Virus record (IMG/VR): IMGVR_UViG_3300027996_001813
Span: 1 to 64,000 of that record
Direction: 5' to 3' (one strand)
From: a virus
Length of the DNA: 64,000 nt
The position numbers were made by a program, and so were the translations under genes. Below the pieces are notes generated by a model, which did not search any database, was not told where the DNA came from, and was given only the letters and a program-made list of their open reading frames with translations. Below are positions 1 to 6,414 of the stretch, in pieces (within the stretch, counting starts at the first letter, position 1; the number at the start of each line of letters is the position of its first letter).

Positions 1-3
1 TAC

Positions 4-30
4 AGTATACCCTCCCCAGTGGAAAAGGCA
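4..30 (-). promoter_or_regulatory. Leftward promoter for a gene beyond the window edge
   Basis: Read leftward, a TTTGCC box is followed about 17 nt later by TATACT (complement of 4-9). The layout matches the other leaderless promoters of this region, so a gene probably starts just left of base 1. Confidence 0.5.
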
Positions 31-45
31 AACTGTTTTTCTGAT

Positions 46-240
46 TTACTTGCAGAGAATTGCATCGCACTCGGCAAGAATGCGTTTGGTTTTCTCCGAA
101 ATGGTTTCAGTGACGGGGATCCTCTTGATCGGCATCCCGATACGGGTGCTGATGTTAGCTCTCCCCAAGCGGGTGGCGAGGTTCCGAGCGTATTCGATGT
201 GCCGGGGCGGCTCGCCATTCCATGTGTGTGCTTTACTCAT
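46..240 (-). CDS. Hypothetical protein, 64 aa, leaderless
   Basis: The protein starts MSKAHTWNGEP and has no family I recognise. It has the short 'YARNLATRLG' and 'AECDAILCK' stretches, which could suit a small nucleoside deoxyribosyltransferase-like or Rossmann fragment, but this is too weak to call. A start further upstream is possible in frame, but position 240 is chosen because TTTGCA-N17-TATACT ends 5 nt before this ATG, as in neighbouring genes. No Shine-Dalgarno sequence is present. Confidence 0.6.
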   Translation of the reverse strand: MSKAHTWNGEPPRHIEYARNLATRLGRANISTRIGMPIKRIPVTETISEKTKRILAECDAILCK

Positions 241-245
241 GCCAC

Positions 246-274
246 AGTATACCCTCTCCACTCGAAAATGCAAA
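246..274 (-). promoter_or_regulatory. Leaderless promoter of the 46-240 gene
   Basis: Read leftward: TTTGCA (269-274), 17-nt spacer, TATACT (246-251), 5 nt, ATG at 240. Confidence 0.65.
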
Positions 275-333
275 CTCTAAACCTTATTTATTTCAGGCTC
301 CTGTGCTGCCCGCTACGGCCACCGCCCGCCCGC

Positions 334-350
334 CCGCGTGTCTATACTAC
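334..350 (-). repeat. GTAGTATAGACACGCGG element, copy 1 (reverse)
   Basis: This 17-bp sequence occurs exactly four times in the window: reverse at 334-350 and 1062-1078, forward at 3138-3154 and 4085-4101, always between genes. It contains TAGTAT/TATACT but has no -35 box at the usual distance on either strand. Confidence 0.7.
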
Positions 351-383
351 CTTGGATTTTCTAGGACGCGGCACAACGCAAGA

Positions 384-403
384 GAGGCCCCTTGCGGGGC
401 CTC
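384..403 (-). terminator. Hairpin after the 413-958 gene
   Basis: A perfect 8-bp stem GAGGCCCC/GGGGCCTC with a TTGC loop lies 10 nt after the stop of the leftward gene. It is followed by a modestly T-rich CTCTTG. It is probably an intrinsic terminator, weak in its U-tract. Confidence 0.55.
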
Positions 404-412
404 CTGGCGGCT

Positions 413-958
413 TTATTTCGTGACGGGTTGAGTGCGGGCGATCTTGACGGCCACGGGTGCCGTTGCTTGAGTCAAGAGGTACGTTTCGCCACCGAAGGCC
501 AGCGAGCGGATCGAATCGAGAGCGTAGTCTCGGACGATAACCTCGTCCGCGACCTCTTGACGGCTCTTGGAGCGTGCAGGAAGGAAGGGGCGAACATCTT
601 CCTTGGAGAGTTCCTTGCCCGTGGCGTCGATGTAGGACGTTTCGAGAGCACGCTGGACCTTGGTTTCGAGATAGGTCCGTCCCTTGTGCCCGATCAGCAT
701 GGCCGAGATACGCTCGCCCCATTGACGCGGACGGGCCTCGAAATCGGCCTCGGAATCCTCACGGATGCGTTGACGATTTACAGCGGCCTCATACTGGAAA
801 CCGAGGCAAACGTTGACGCGGGAAATCTTGCGGACGGGACCGAAGGGGTTGCCCGTTTTCTTGAGGCGGGCATCGGTTTCGGTGATGATCGTGGCGAACG
901 TGGCACCCTTGACGGCGTTGATCGTGTCGATCAGGGTGGCTTGATTGATTGCTTTCAT
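413..958 (-). CDS. Hypothetical protein, 181 aa, leaderless
   Basis: The protein begins MKAINQATLIDTINAVKGAT and has a basic middle (PARSKSRQEV). I see no recognisable domain. Translation could begin 31 codons upstream, but TTTGCT-N17-TATAAT ends 6 nt before the ATG at 958, so that start is chosen. The spacer contains an imperfect inverted repeat (CTCC..GGAG). A strong hairpin follows the stop codon. Confidence 0.65.
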   Translation of the reverse strand: MKAINQATLIDTINAVKGATFATIITETDARLKKTGNPFGPVRKISRVNVCLGFQYEAAVNRQRIREDSEADFEARPRQWGERISAMLIGHKGRTYLETKVQRALETSYIDATGKELSKEDVRPFLPARSKSRQEVADEVIVRDYALDSIRSLAFGGETYLLTQATAPVAVKIARTQPVTK

Positions 959-964
959 GCCTTC

Positions 965-993
965 ATTATACCTCCACAATCGGGAGAAGCAAA
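965..993 (-). promoter_or_regulatory. Leaderless promoter of the 413-958 gene
   Basis: Read leftward: TTTGCT (988-993), 17 nt, TATAAT (965-970), 6 nt, ATG at 958. Confidence 0.65.
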
Positions 994-1392
994 CGGATTT
1001 CGGATTTTGTTGCTGGAAATTCGCACGTCCTGTGCGGCCCTGTACGGGCATGGCGGCAAACCCGCGTGTCTATACTACCTGCGTTTTTGCCCGTGGCCGT
1101 AGGCGAGCTTACAGGAGCCTGCCAAATTGACGTGGAAAAGTTTTCCCTATGCCAATATGGCAGAAGCCTATTTTTACAGTAACGTCTTTTCCCGCACTTC
1201 TAAAAAGAGGTAAAGGGTTTTCTCAGCCTTCTACAATTGTGGCAGTATACCTCTCGACCGTGCGTATCGGGGGCGATCCATCGCGGGAGGTATTAGCGGT
1301 TCAAACGACCCCATGCTTAGTCTTCCGCCTTTCAAGGCACCCCCTTACCGCTCCCCAGCGTGAGAGATACCGTTTCAGCCTGTTCTGGGTTC
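994..1392. other. Gene-free stretch with repeats
   Basis: No convincing gene on either strand. It holds copy 2 of the 17-bp element (1062-1078) and, at 1093-1117, a 25-bp sequence nearly repeated at 3165-3189 (both end GAGCTTACAGGAG). A lone leftward TATACT lies near 1235 with no start codon behind it. The longer open frames here read antisense to genes or lack supporting signals. Confidence 0.5.
1062..1078 (-). repeat. GTAGTATAGACACGCGG element, copy 2 (reverse)
   Basis: Exact match to the copy at 334-350, again upstream of the leftward gene 413-958. Confidence 0.7.
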
Positions 1393-1647
1393 TTATCCCT
1401 CGGACGGCTGCTCGTCCTGTTCGTGTCGGCTCCCAACGTCTACGCGGAGCATGTTCTCAATGCCCACATGACACTCGGGAAAGTAGAACCGTCCATCGGT
1501 CGCCTCTACGGCTTCCAAGATATCCACGATCTCATCATCGTCTTCGAGTGCAGCGTATGCTACCGTGTAAGCGTTGTCGCTCATTCCATCAGGCGAACAC
1601 AAACACTCGTCCATGACCTTGATGAGAGCTAGTTTTTCTTTCTTCAT
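1393..1647 (-). CDS. Hypothetical acidic protein, 84 aa, leaderless
   Basis: The N-terminus is basic (MKKEKLALIK) and the rest acidic (ALEDDDEIVDILEAVEATD). No family is recognised. TTGACA (1675-1680), a 16-nt spacer and TATACT (1653-1658) end 5 nt before the ATG, so the mRNA should have essentially no leader. Confidence 0.65.
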   Translation of the reverse strand: MKKEKLALIKVMDECLCSPDGMSDNAYTVAYAALEDDDEIVDILEAVEATDGRFYFPECHVGIENMLRVDVGSRHEQDEQPSEG

Positions 1648-1676
1648 GCTCTAGTATAGCTTGAAAACAGAGAATG

Positions 1677-1877
1677 TCAAGCGTAATAGTTGAAGTCTTT
1701 CATCGTGTCGTCGTAGGTGTCCGTCGTGTCTTCGCAGTCAAGACAGTACTCAAACTCATTGTACTCCAACGTGGTGGGGTCAAAGTCCTTCATGCAATCG
1801 TCGTCGTTCGGGTCAATCATGGCCGTCCACTCTTGCCGAACGTCGCTTGAGTTGCAGGTTTTGCAGCGTAGTGTCAT
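1677..1877 (-). CDS. Small zinc-ribbon-like protein, 66 aa
   Basis: Two Cys pairs, CKTC near residue 5 and CLDC near residue 48, suggest a four-Cys zinc site. The protein is otherwise acidic. Its ATG overlaps the stop of the upstream gene (1874-2104) by 4 bases (ATGA), so the two are probably translationally coupled from one leaderless mRNA. Confidence 0.6.
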   Translation of the reverse strand: MTLRCKTCNSSDVRQEWTAMIDPNDDDCMKDFDPTTLEYNEFEYCLDCEDTTDTYDDTMKDFNYYA

Positions 1878-2104
1878 TCTTCGTACCTCTCGACTTCAAA
1901 GATAACGGCGTCGTGTTCGTGACCTACTACAGAGTAGCACATAACCTGGAAGTTGTCCAGTTCACGATCCAGTTTTTCTGCCACCTTCTCACTCAGGAAG
2001 GAATAGAAGCTTTCGTGTTGCCATGACCAACAGGCTTTGTAGTCTGCGATCAGTTCGTCCAGTCCAATGCGGACCTTCTCTGTGATTGTGATTTGTTCGC
2101 TCAT
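1874..2104 (-). CDS. Hypothetical protein, 76 aa, leaderless
   Basis: The protein begins MSEQITITEKVRIGLDELI and is not recognised. TTGACT (2133-2138), 16 nt, TATACT (2111-2116) and 6 nt precede the ATG. The spacer contains CACC-GATTA-GGTG, a small palindrome that could bind a regulator. First gene of a two-gene unit with 1677-1877. Confidence 0.65.
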   Translation of the reverse strand: MSEQITITEKVRIGLDELIADYKACWSWQHESFYSFLSEKVAEKLDRELDNFQVMCYSVVGHEHDAVIFEVERYEE

Positions 2105-2120
2105 GGTTACAGTATAACAC

Positions 2121-2294
2121 CTAATCGGTGGAAGTCAAATGTTCTTTCACTAATGCTTCCAACTCTTGTCTATCAATGTAATCCCCATCGGGCTCGATGA
2201 ACATACCTTGAAATACTTCTGAGCTATCCGAGCTAGGATCGTAGTAGGACGCGGCTGCTAGGGCTGCCAAGAAAGCTTCGATTCGTTCTTTCAT
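2121..2294 (-). CDS. Small hypothetical protein, 57 aa
   Basis: The frame begins MKERIEAFLAALAAASYYDP. It starts in an ATGA overlap with the preceding gene (2291-2455), which argues that it is real and coupled. Its 3' end runs through the promoter of the next leftward gene (1874-2104). Confidence 0.55.
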   Translation of the reverse strand: MKERIEAFLAALAAASYYDPSSDSSEVFQGMFIEPDGDYIDRQELEALVKEHLTSTD

Positions 2295-2455
2295 GCGTAC
2301 TTGCGTTGTGTTGGTGCCACCCTGGACACCTCTTTGTGTTCGTCGTCTGGTGATCCCCAGCAGAAGGCCCTAAGCGGCAAGTCATTATACCACCACTTGA
2401 CCTTTTTGCAAATAGGACACGGGCCTAGGATCGCATTCATTTCGTCCGTGCTCAT
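2291..2455 (-). CDS. Small Cys-containing protein, 54 aa
   Basis: The sequence contains CPIC near residue 13 and FCW near residue 31, a possible partial zinc site. It begins in an ATGA overlap with the 2452-2610 gene and ends in an ATGA overlap with 2121-2294. It is the middle of a tightly coupled three-gene unit. Confidence 0.55.
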   Translation of the reverse strand: MSTDEMNAILGPCPICKKVKWWYNDLPLRAFCWGSPDDEHKEVSRVAPTQRKYA

Positions 2456-2610
2456 AGTTCTACCTTGCCCCTACAGGCTGTCTTGTTAGCCGCTTTGGGC
2501 TTGTCAGTGAATCGTCGTGCCCTACCACGGGTAGCGTTGGCCATAGCTCCTGCCCCCCGTTGTCCTTGTTCAGCCGCCTTGGGCTTTCTCTTTTTCTTCC
2601 TTCTCTTCAT
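2452..2610 (-). CDS. Small Lys/Arg-rich protein, 52 aa, leaderless
   Basis: Very basic (MKRRKKKRKPK, later TRGRARRFTDK), so nucleic-acid binding is likely. An in-frame start 19 codons upstream exists, but TTGACT-N17-TATTAT ends 6 nt before the ATG at 2610. First gene of the coupled unit 2610 to 2121. Confidence 0.6.
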   Translation of the reverse strand: MKRRKKKRKPKAAEQGQRGAGAMANATRGRARRFTDKPKAANKTACRGKVEL

Positions 2611-2616
2611 GTTTAG

Positions 2617-2645
2617 ATAATACCCTAGAAATGGGTAGAAGTCAA
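2617..2645 (-). promoter_or_regulatory. Leaderless promoter of the 2610-2121 unit
   Basis: Read leftward: TTGACT (2640-2645), 17 nt, TATTAT (2617-2622), 6 nt, ATG at 2610. Confidence 0.65.
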
Positions 2646-2663
2646 GCAGGATTAGGAGAAACC

Positions 2664-2975
2664 TCACTCCTCGCTAGCTTCCTTCCGTGCGTTGCCCATC
2701 TTGCGAGCGTGCTCGCGGACAGCATCGGGAACCTTAGCGTCTGCCAAGGCTTGTAGCTCGTCCTGAGGCGGTACGAACGAGGGAACCTCTCCCTTGGTAG
2801 CACCGGGACGGAAGCACCATAGGGCACAATCGGAGATCTCACACTCCTTGGCCTCCTTGAGCGTGCAGGCACACTCGATACACTTCTCTGTGATCGCATT
2901 GGAGCGGCTGCCCTTGTAGTAGACCTTGAAAGCCCGTGCGGGCCGTTGCCAAATCCATTCGATGACTTGATTCAT
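2664..2975 (-). CDS. Cys-rich phage protein, 103 aa
   Basis: A cluster of six Cys (CIEC, then C, EC, DCALWC) follows 'SRSNAITEKC'. This resembles a small zinc-binding domain I know from many phage hypothetical proteins ('AI..KC..C....v..C....CPL'). The start at 2975 is chosen because it overlaps, as ATGA, the stop of an 18-codon leaderless leader ORF (2972-3028). Function unknown. Confidence 0.65.
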   Translation of the reverse strand: MNQVIEWIWQRPARAFKVYYKGSRSNAITEKCIECACTLKEAKECEISDCALWCFRPGATKGEVPSFVPPQDELQALADAKVPDAVREHARKMGNARKEASEE

Positions 2976-3028
2976 TGTTTTTCCTTGGGTTTGCTTTCCC
3001 ACCAGTCGTATTGATCGTCCGCGTTCAT
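2972..3028 (-). CDS. Leader peptide ORF, 18 aa, leaderless
   Basis: The frame reads MNADDQYDWWESKPKEKQ. TTGCCT (3057-3062), 16 nt, TATAAT (3035-3040) and 6 nt precede its ATG. Its TGA overlaps the ATG of the 103-aa gene. It probably delivers ribosomes to that gene, which has no Shine-Dalgarno site of its own. Confidence 0.55.
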   Translation of the reverse strand: MNADDQYDWWESKPKEKQ

Positions 3029-3137
3029 GGGTACATTATACGGTCAAAACACAGGAAGGCAAGGAGATTTTGCTAGAAATAAGATAAGCCATTGTGCGGC
3101 CTACAAGGCCCCTAGGCGGGCACGAGTCCAAAACAAG

Positions 3138-3154
3138 GTAGTATAGACACGCGG
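3138..3154 (+). repeat. GTAGTATAGACACGCGG element, copy 3 (forward)
   Basis: Exact forward copy. It is followed at 3165-3189 by a near copy of the 25-bp block at 1093-1117. Confidence 0.7.
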
Positions 3155-3189
3155 ATTTGAGCCGGTGGCCGTGAGCGAGCTTACAGGAG

Positions 3190-3224
3190 GTCTAAGAGAA
3201 GAGACCCGGTTTTGACACCGGGCC
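3190..3224 (-). terminator. Intrinsic terminator, leftward
   Basis: Stem CCCGGT/ACCGGG (205-210 and 217-222 of 3000s) with a 6-nt loop, followed leftward by the U-rich CTCTTCTCTT. It lies after the small ORF 3233-3322. Confidence 0.6.
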
Positions 3225-3232
3225 TCACTCAT

Positions 3233-3322
3233 TCATAGTCGCTTCTCCGTTTCCCCTTGATCGGAGCCCCCGACGCTGACCATTCTCTTGCGAGTCCAGC
3301 GAGGCCACTTCCTAAGCGACAC
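3233..3322 (-). CDS. Small basic ORF with GTG start, 29 aa
   Basis: The frame reads SLRKWPRWTRKRMVS after a GTG that lies 3 nt behind TATACT, with TTGACT 16 nt further upstream. A leaderless GTG start is plausible. The basic, Trp-containing composition and following terminator support expression, but the ORF is very short. Confidence 0.4.
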   Translation of the reverse strand: MSLRKWPRWTRKRMVSVGGSDQGETEKRL

Positions 3323-3333
3323 TCTAGTATACC

Positions 3334-3966
3334 CTAGTGCTGGGGATAGTCAACCCATTCCACCGATTTATCCCAACACGCTCGGCAGGGTCCACACTTG
3401 CCTTCCCGAGTGTACGCTCCACAGACAAAGCCCTTGCCGGTCCCTACCGTGCTCCCTACCGTGCCGGGGATCATGGGAAGGGTATCCCCTAGCATCGGGG
3501 CCGAAACCCTCACCACGAGGTTAGCAGGGGCCTTGTGGGCGTGCTGGCGAATCAGGTCATACTCTTTTGTGGGAATCCAGAATTGGATATCGGGAAGGGC
3601 AAGAGCGATATTCACAATCGCTTGAAAATGATCCTCCGATTGGATATCCCCCGCGTCATGCCAGCGAAATACCCTATCGTCCCCCGTTTTCTTGCGATAC
3701 TTGAAAGAAAGCAATTGGATCATATCCCCTTGCCACGTTTCAAGATCCCCCGTGAGAATGGCAAGCCTACGGGCTTGTGCTTCCTTCACAACCGGGAAAA
3801 CATACATACCCTTGAAAGCGTAACACTTGGAGCACACGCTACGCTTGATCTTGCGAAGGATGGCCCCGATCTTGCACGCGGAAGCCGGGATCCCATAGGA
3901 CCATCCCGGCATTTTGGAGGGATTGGAAAGCCCGCCGATGGCTTGTTCTAGTGCTTTGATCGTCAT
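3334..3966 (-). CDS. gp88-like Cys-motif protein, 210 aa
   Basis: The protein has 'GLSNPSKMPGWSYGIPASAC' followed by VCSKCYAFKGMY. This is the pattern of the phage 'gene product 88' family (N-K-M-P..S...A..C..G......CS.CYA.KG.Y). Two further Cys pairs near the C-terminus (CGPCRACW) may bind metal. The family's function is not established. TTTGCTT-type -35 and TATACT end 5 nt before the ATG at 3966, so the mRNA is leaderless; an in-frame start 11 codons upstream is inside the promoter. Confidence 0.75.
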   Translation of the reverse strand: MTIKALEQAIGGLSNPSKMPGWSYGIPASACKIGAILRKIKRSVCSKCYAFKGMYVFPVVKEAQARRLAILTGDLETWQGDMIQLLSFKYRKKTGDDRVFRWHDAGDIQSEDHFQAIVNIALALPDIQFWIPTKEYDLIRQHAHKAPANLVVRVSAPMLGDTLPMIPGTVGSTVGTGKGFVCGAYTREGKCGPCRACWDKSVEWVDYPQH

Positions 3967-4162
3967 GCCAGAGTATACCCTCGAAAGAACAGAAAGCAAG
4001 TAGATAACCCTTTTCTTTTTTCAAGAGGGCGATTTTCTCTCAGACGCTCTCTAAGCCGTTCTCCCGACCTTTTTACAATCGGACGTAGTATAGACACGCG
4101 GGCATATTCCTCGCGGGCTGAAAACGCCTTACAGGCTGTCAAGTGAAAACTGGGAAAAAGGT
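3967..4162. other. Intergenic stretch with promoter and repeat
   Basis: Holds the leaderless promoter of the 3334-3966 gene and copy 4 of the 17-bp element (4085-4101). No gene seen. Confidence 0.5.
4085..4101 (+). repeat. GTAGTATAGACACGCGG element, copy 4 (forward)
   Basis: Exact forward copy, between the gp88-like gene and the leftward tRNA-like gene. Confidence 0.7.
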
Positions 4163-4352
4163 GAGGCGGGCAGGATTCGAACCTGCGACAAATTGCACGT
4201 ACTAGTATTTAGCAACATCATTAGATCTAACAGAATAGGCTACTATTTTGCTGCCGTGGACACCTTCGGGAGCTACCCTAAACATCCTTAGCTAAGACCC
4301 TTTGATCGAGGGAGATTATCCCCCCGCTCTGGCCAGACTGAGCTACCGCCCC
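4163..4352 (-). tRNA. tRNA-like gene with a ~110-nt insertion
   Basis: Read leftward from 4352 there is a canonical 5' part: acceptor GGGGCGG, D-arm GCTC..GAGC and a 5-bp anticodon stem GGGGG/CCCTC with loop ATAATCT. About 110 nt later come a canonical T-arm (GCAGG-TTCGAAT-CCTGC) and the matching acceptor strand CCGCCTC. The extra sequence sits where the variable loop belongs, not in the anticodon loop. The 3' end reads ACCT, so CCA is not encoded. Anticodon uncertain (AAT in the most symmetrical fold). A promoter with TATACT (4385-4390) and TTGACA (4407-4412) lies upstream. Confidence 0.6.
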
Positions 4353-4384
4353 ATATGAGTTTTCATGTCCTCTCGAACACTGAC

Positions 4385-4423
4385 AGTATACCTCAGGGAG
4401 CCGCTTTGTCAAGCGACTCCCTG
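4385..4423 (-). promoter_or_regulatory. Promoter whose -35 lies in a hairpin loop
   Basis: TTGACA (4407-4412), 16 nt and TATACT (4385-4390) read leftward toward the tRNA-like gene. The -35 box occupies the loop of a hairpin, CAGGGAG..GC (4394-4404) against GC..CTCCCTG (4413-4423). Confidence 0.6.
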
Positions 4424-4431
4424 AAAAAAGA

Positions 4432-4653
4432 TCAATCCGAAATATCAGGAATGCACCCGACAGCCGAAAAGATTACCGCGATTGTAGCAAGAACAATTGA
4501 GCCGACAGCATACAATACAAACCGGCCAAACAAAGTGATGGCTTCGTCCATCGCTTCCGAGTCCCCATCGTCAGCCGATGCAAACCCCATGTAAACGTCG
4601 GGGGGAGCCCCCCGAACGGAACCGCGTCGGTCCCCAATGGTATGTCTTCCCAT
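4432..4653 (-). CDS. Small membrane protein, 73 aa
   Basis: Hydrophilic N-terminal half and one clear membrane segment near residues 46-68 (FVLYAVGSIVLATIAVIFSA). Function unknown; small single-span proteins of this kind are common early phage products. The ATG at 4653 lies 8 nt behind TATACT of a TTGACA-N17-TATACT promoter, slightly further than the neighbours. Confidence 0.6.
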   Translation of the reverse strand: MGRHTIGDRRGSVRGAPPDVYMGFASADDGDSEAMDEAITLFGRFVLYAVGSIVLATIAVIFSAVGCIPDISD

Positions 4654-4661
4654 GTGAATAC

Positions 4662-4700
4662 AGTATAGCATAGGGGCCAGGGCTTGTCAACCCTGGCCCC
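4662..4700 (-). promoter_or_regulatory. Overlapping terminator hairpin and promoter
   Basis: A perfect 10-bp hairpin GGGGCCAGGG/CCCTGGCCCC (4673-4682, 4691-4700) follows the DUF932 gene leftward and probably ends its transcript. Its 8-nt loop contains the -35 TTGACA (4685-4690) of the next promoter, with TATACT at 4662-4667. Confidence 0.65.
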
Positions 4701-4708
4701 TAGGTTAT

Positions 4709-5776
4709 TTACTGGAAGTCACCCCCGAGGAATCGGGCCGCAAGCTTTTGGGCCGCGTCTTCCATCTTGAACCCCGTACCCTGGGGATCCACGTTGCGGA
4801 TCATACGATCAATCGGGTTGACCGTAGATTTCGCCACTACGGGTGAGTTAGGGCTTGACGTGTAGAACGTGACAGCGTTCACCCAATCGTAAAGGGTGGC
4901 CCCGTGCGTTCCGAACTCCGGAAGATCGAACCCGTTTAGGATCGCTTCCTGTTTGTTCTTAGCGACACCGCTAGCGTCGTCAAGAGACTTGATCCCCAGA
5001 AGGGTGTTCGTGAGGTTGACAGCCTGAGTCACCGTGAGAGCTTTCCCGCTCCATGCGTTGACCTTGCGGGCCAGAACCTCAATGTGATCCTGTGCGGTCT
5101 TCCAGGCGTTCTTAGCCATCTTGACACGGGCGAGCATTGCGGCTTGACGTTCCGCGTCGTCCATCTTGCTCGAAATCCTGTGAGAGATCGTGAACTCGTT
5201 TCCACGTCCGATTGCAGCGTACACGTTGGAACACTGGGGACGGAAATTCACCACTTGACCCTTGCACTTGCCGCCCGCAGCGTGCGGAAGACGCAAGATA
5301 ATGTAGTGTTGCCATTGCTCCCCGTTGGGAAGCATACCGTTTGCATCCATCCTGAGACAGAGCAATTCGAGACTTTCGTTTTTGCCGCTGAAAACGGCAT
5401 CGGGAGTCACCCAACCCGCGTCAAGCCAGGGCTTGATTTCGGTTGCCACGTCCATCAAAGTGAGAGGGGCGTACTGTTTCGTGACAGTGTGCGGGCTCAC
5501 GACTCGCCCGTCACTCGTGCGGGAGAGGTGATATTGATTGTCCACCTCGCGAATCGCCTCACAGACGTTCCCTTGGGCGTCAACCCCACCGAAGGGATCG
5601 CGAACCAGTGCGGGCTTCCGAAGGATGCCGTAGTCTCTCCCGGCAGTCTCCAAAAACGTGGGAAGATCGGAAATGATGCGGTCTGAGGTTTCACCCTCGA
5701 CACCCAAGAAGATGCTTTTGGCCGCTTGATCCGTATCGGTGCGGGCGTTGAAAAATCCTGTGATATCAGTGCTCAT
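4709..5776 (-). CDS. DUF932 family phage/plasmid-like protein, 355 aa
   Basis: The length, the N-terminal region (DYGILRKPALVRD.FG), the central 'YAPLTLMDVATEIKPWLDAG', the Asn-Val-Tyr 'QVVNFRPQCSNVYAAIG' and a C-terminal 'LYDWVNAVTFYTS' match DUF932, a family widespread in phages and plasmids with no settled function. The start at 5776 overlaps the stop of a 15-codon leader ORF (5773-5820) as ATGA. The longer in-frame start lies upstream of the promoter. Confidence 0.8.
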   Translation of the reverse strand: MSTDITGFFNARTDTDQAAKSIFLGVEGETSDRIISDLPTFLETAGRDYGILRKPALVRDPFGGVDAQGNVCEAIREVDNQYHLSRTSDGRVVSPHTVTKQYAPLTLMDVATEIKPWLDAGWVTPDAVFSGKNESLELLCLRMDANGMLPNGEQWQHYIILRLPHAAGGKCKGQVVNFRPQCSNVYAAIGRGNEFTISHRISSKMDDAERQAAMLARVKMAKNAWKTAQDHIEVLARKVNAWSGKALTVTQAVNLTNTLLGIKSLDDASGVAKNKQEAILNGFDLPEFGTHGATLYDWVNAVTFYTSSPNSPVVAKSTVNPIDRMIRNVDPQGTGFKMEDAAQKLAARFLGGDFQ

Positions 5777-5820
5777 GGCTTTGTGTTGGTTAGGGTTGTG
5801 AGGGCGTTCCCTCGATTCAC
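5773..5820 (-). CDS. Leader ORF with GTG start, 15 aa
   Basis: A GTG begins 4 nt behind TATACT (5825-5830; TTTGCA at 5846-5851) and encodes NRGNALTTLTNTKP before a TGA that overlaps the DUF932 ATG. It resembles the leader at 2972-3028 in position and would couple translation of a gene lacking a Shine-Dalgarno site. Confidence 0.45.
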   Translation of the reverse strand: MNRGNALTTLTNTKP

Positions 5821-5869
5821 AAACAGTATACCCACAATTGGGAGGAATGCAAACAGAATCGGGAGAAAA

Positions 5870-5894
5870 GAAAAAAGCCACCCGATTGGGTGGC
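5870..5894 (-). terminator. Intrinsic terminator of the AT-hook gene
   Basis: Read leftward: GCCACCC-AATC-GGGTGGC followed by TTTTTTCTTTT. A textbook rho-independent terminator directly after the 5909-6163 gene. Confidence 0.85.
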
Positions 5895-5908
5895 CTGTTC
5901 CTGTGGGC

Positions 5909-6163
5909 TTAGCTCTTTTTCGAGCGGGAGCGGAAAGTGTCCTTGTGTGCCCGTTGTAGCACGCGGGCCAGGGCTTGATTGAGGTTGACACCCCATTTCG
6001 TCTTGAGTTCGTGCAATTGGGTGATGCTGTCAACGGGGATCGTGGAGAGCATCGCACGGGTTGCCACGTCAGCGGGGAAGCTAGCGGGACGGCCCCGGCC
6101 TCGCTTGATAGTGGTGGCAACGGGCTTGGAATTCTTTTTCGTGGTCTTTTTCGTGGTGGTCAT
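5909..6163 (-). CDS. Small AT-hook-like DNA-binding protein, 84 aa
   Basis: Lys/Thr-rich N-terminus followed by KRGRGRPASF, an AT-hook (RGRP core) near residues 20-26, then a helical segment and a basic end (RSRSKKS). It probably binds AT-rich DNA, perhaps as a small nucleoid-like or regulatory protein. Promoter TTGACT-N16-TATACT (6216-6221) lies about 50 nt upstream. Just behind that -10 box a tiny ATG ORF (MFDQ) starts, as in the leader ORFs of neighbouring genes. Confidence 0.65.
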   Translation of the reverse strand: MTTTKKTTKKNSKPVATTIKRGRGRPASFPADVATRAMLSTIPVDSITQLHELKTKWGVNLNQALARVLQRAHKDTFRSRSKKS

Positions 6164-6380
6164 AGTCTTGTGTTTGGTTGTGCCCGTTGGGGCGTTTCAT
6201 TGATCGAACATGGAGAGTATAGCTCTAAGTCCTGGAAAGTCAAATAGAATCTAAATAAATCTCGGAAAGTCAGAAAAACCAAGCGTTCTCTGTACTATAT
6301 AAGGTTGCCCTTACGGCCAACCCCAGAAGATGCTTGAAAATAAAGAATAACATAGAGTATAAGAAACTATTAGAAACATG

Positions 6381-6409
6381 TTGACAGGGTTAGATCCTAA
6401 GGGTATGAT
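6381..6409 (+). promoter_or_regulatory. Leaderless promoter of the 6415-6714 gene
   Basis: TTGACA (6381-6386), 17 nt, TATGAT (6404-6409), 5 nt, ATG at 6415. Confidence 0.65.
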
Positions 6410-6414
6410 TGGGC

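Noticed and set aside
392-1102. Long rightward open frame (236 codons)
   Set aside because: It is antisense to the 413-958 gene, which has a good promoter and terminator; the frame has no start signal of its own.
1230-1340. Fragment resembling part of a ribosomal RNA or a tRNA (GGTATTAGCGGTTCAA stretch)
   Set aside because: Only short matches to rRNA or D-loop/T-loop patterns; stems needed for a tRNA do not form on either strand, and no longer rRNA likeness could be seen.
2372-2400. Leftward TTTGCA-N17-TATAAT inside the 54-aa gene
   Set aside because: No start codon follows at leaderless distance and the sequence is explained as coding; could be a chance match.
3398-3951. Rightward frames opposite the gp88-like gene
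   Set aside because: Antisense shadows; the leftward frame has the conserved CxxCYA motif and a leaderless promoter.
4163-4352. tmRNA
   Set aside because: The element has complete D and anticodon arms and no reading frame with a tag peptide; tmRNA lacks an anticodon arm.
6081-6200. 39-codon leftward ORF overlapping the AT-hook gene in another frame
   Set aside because: It begins in an overlap with the MFDQ micro-ORF, but its His/Glu-rich content mirrors the Lys/Thr-rich AT-hook frame, which has a recognisable motif and a terminator.
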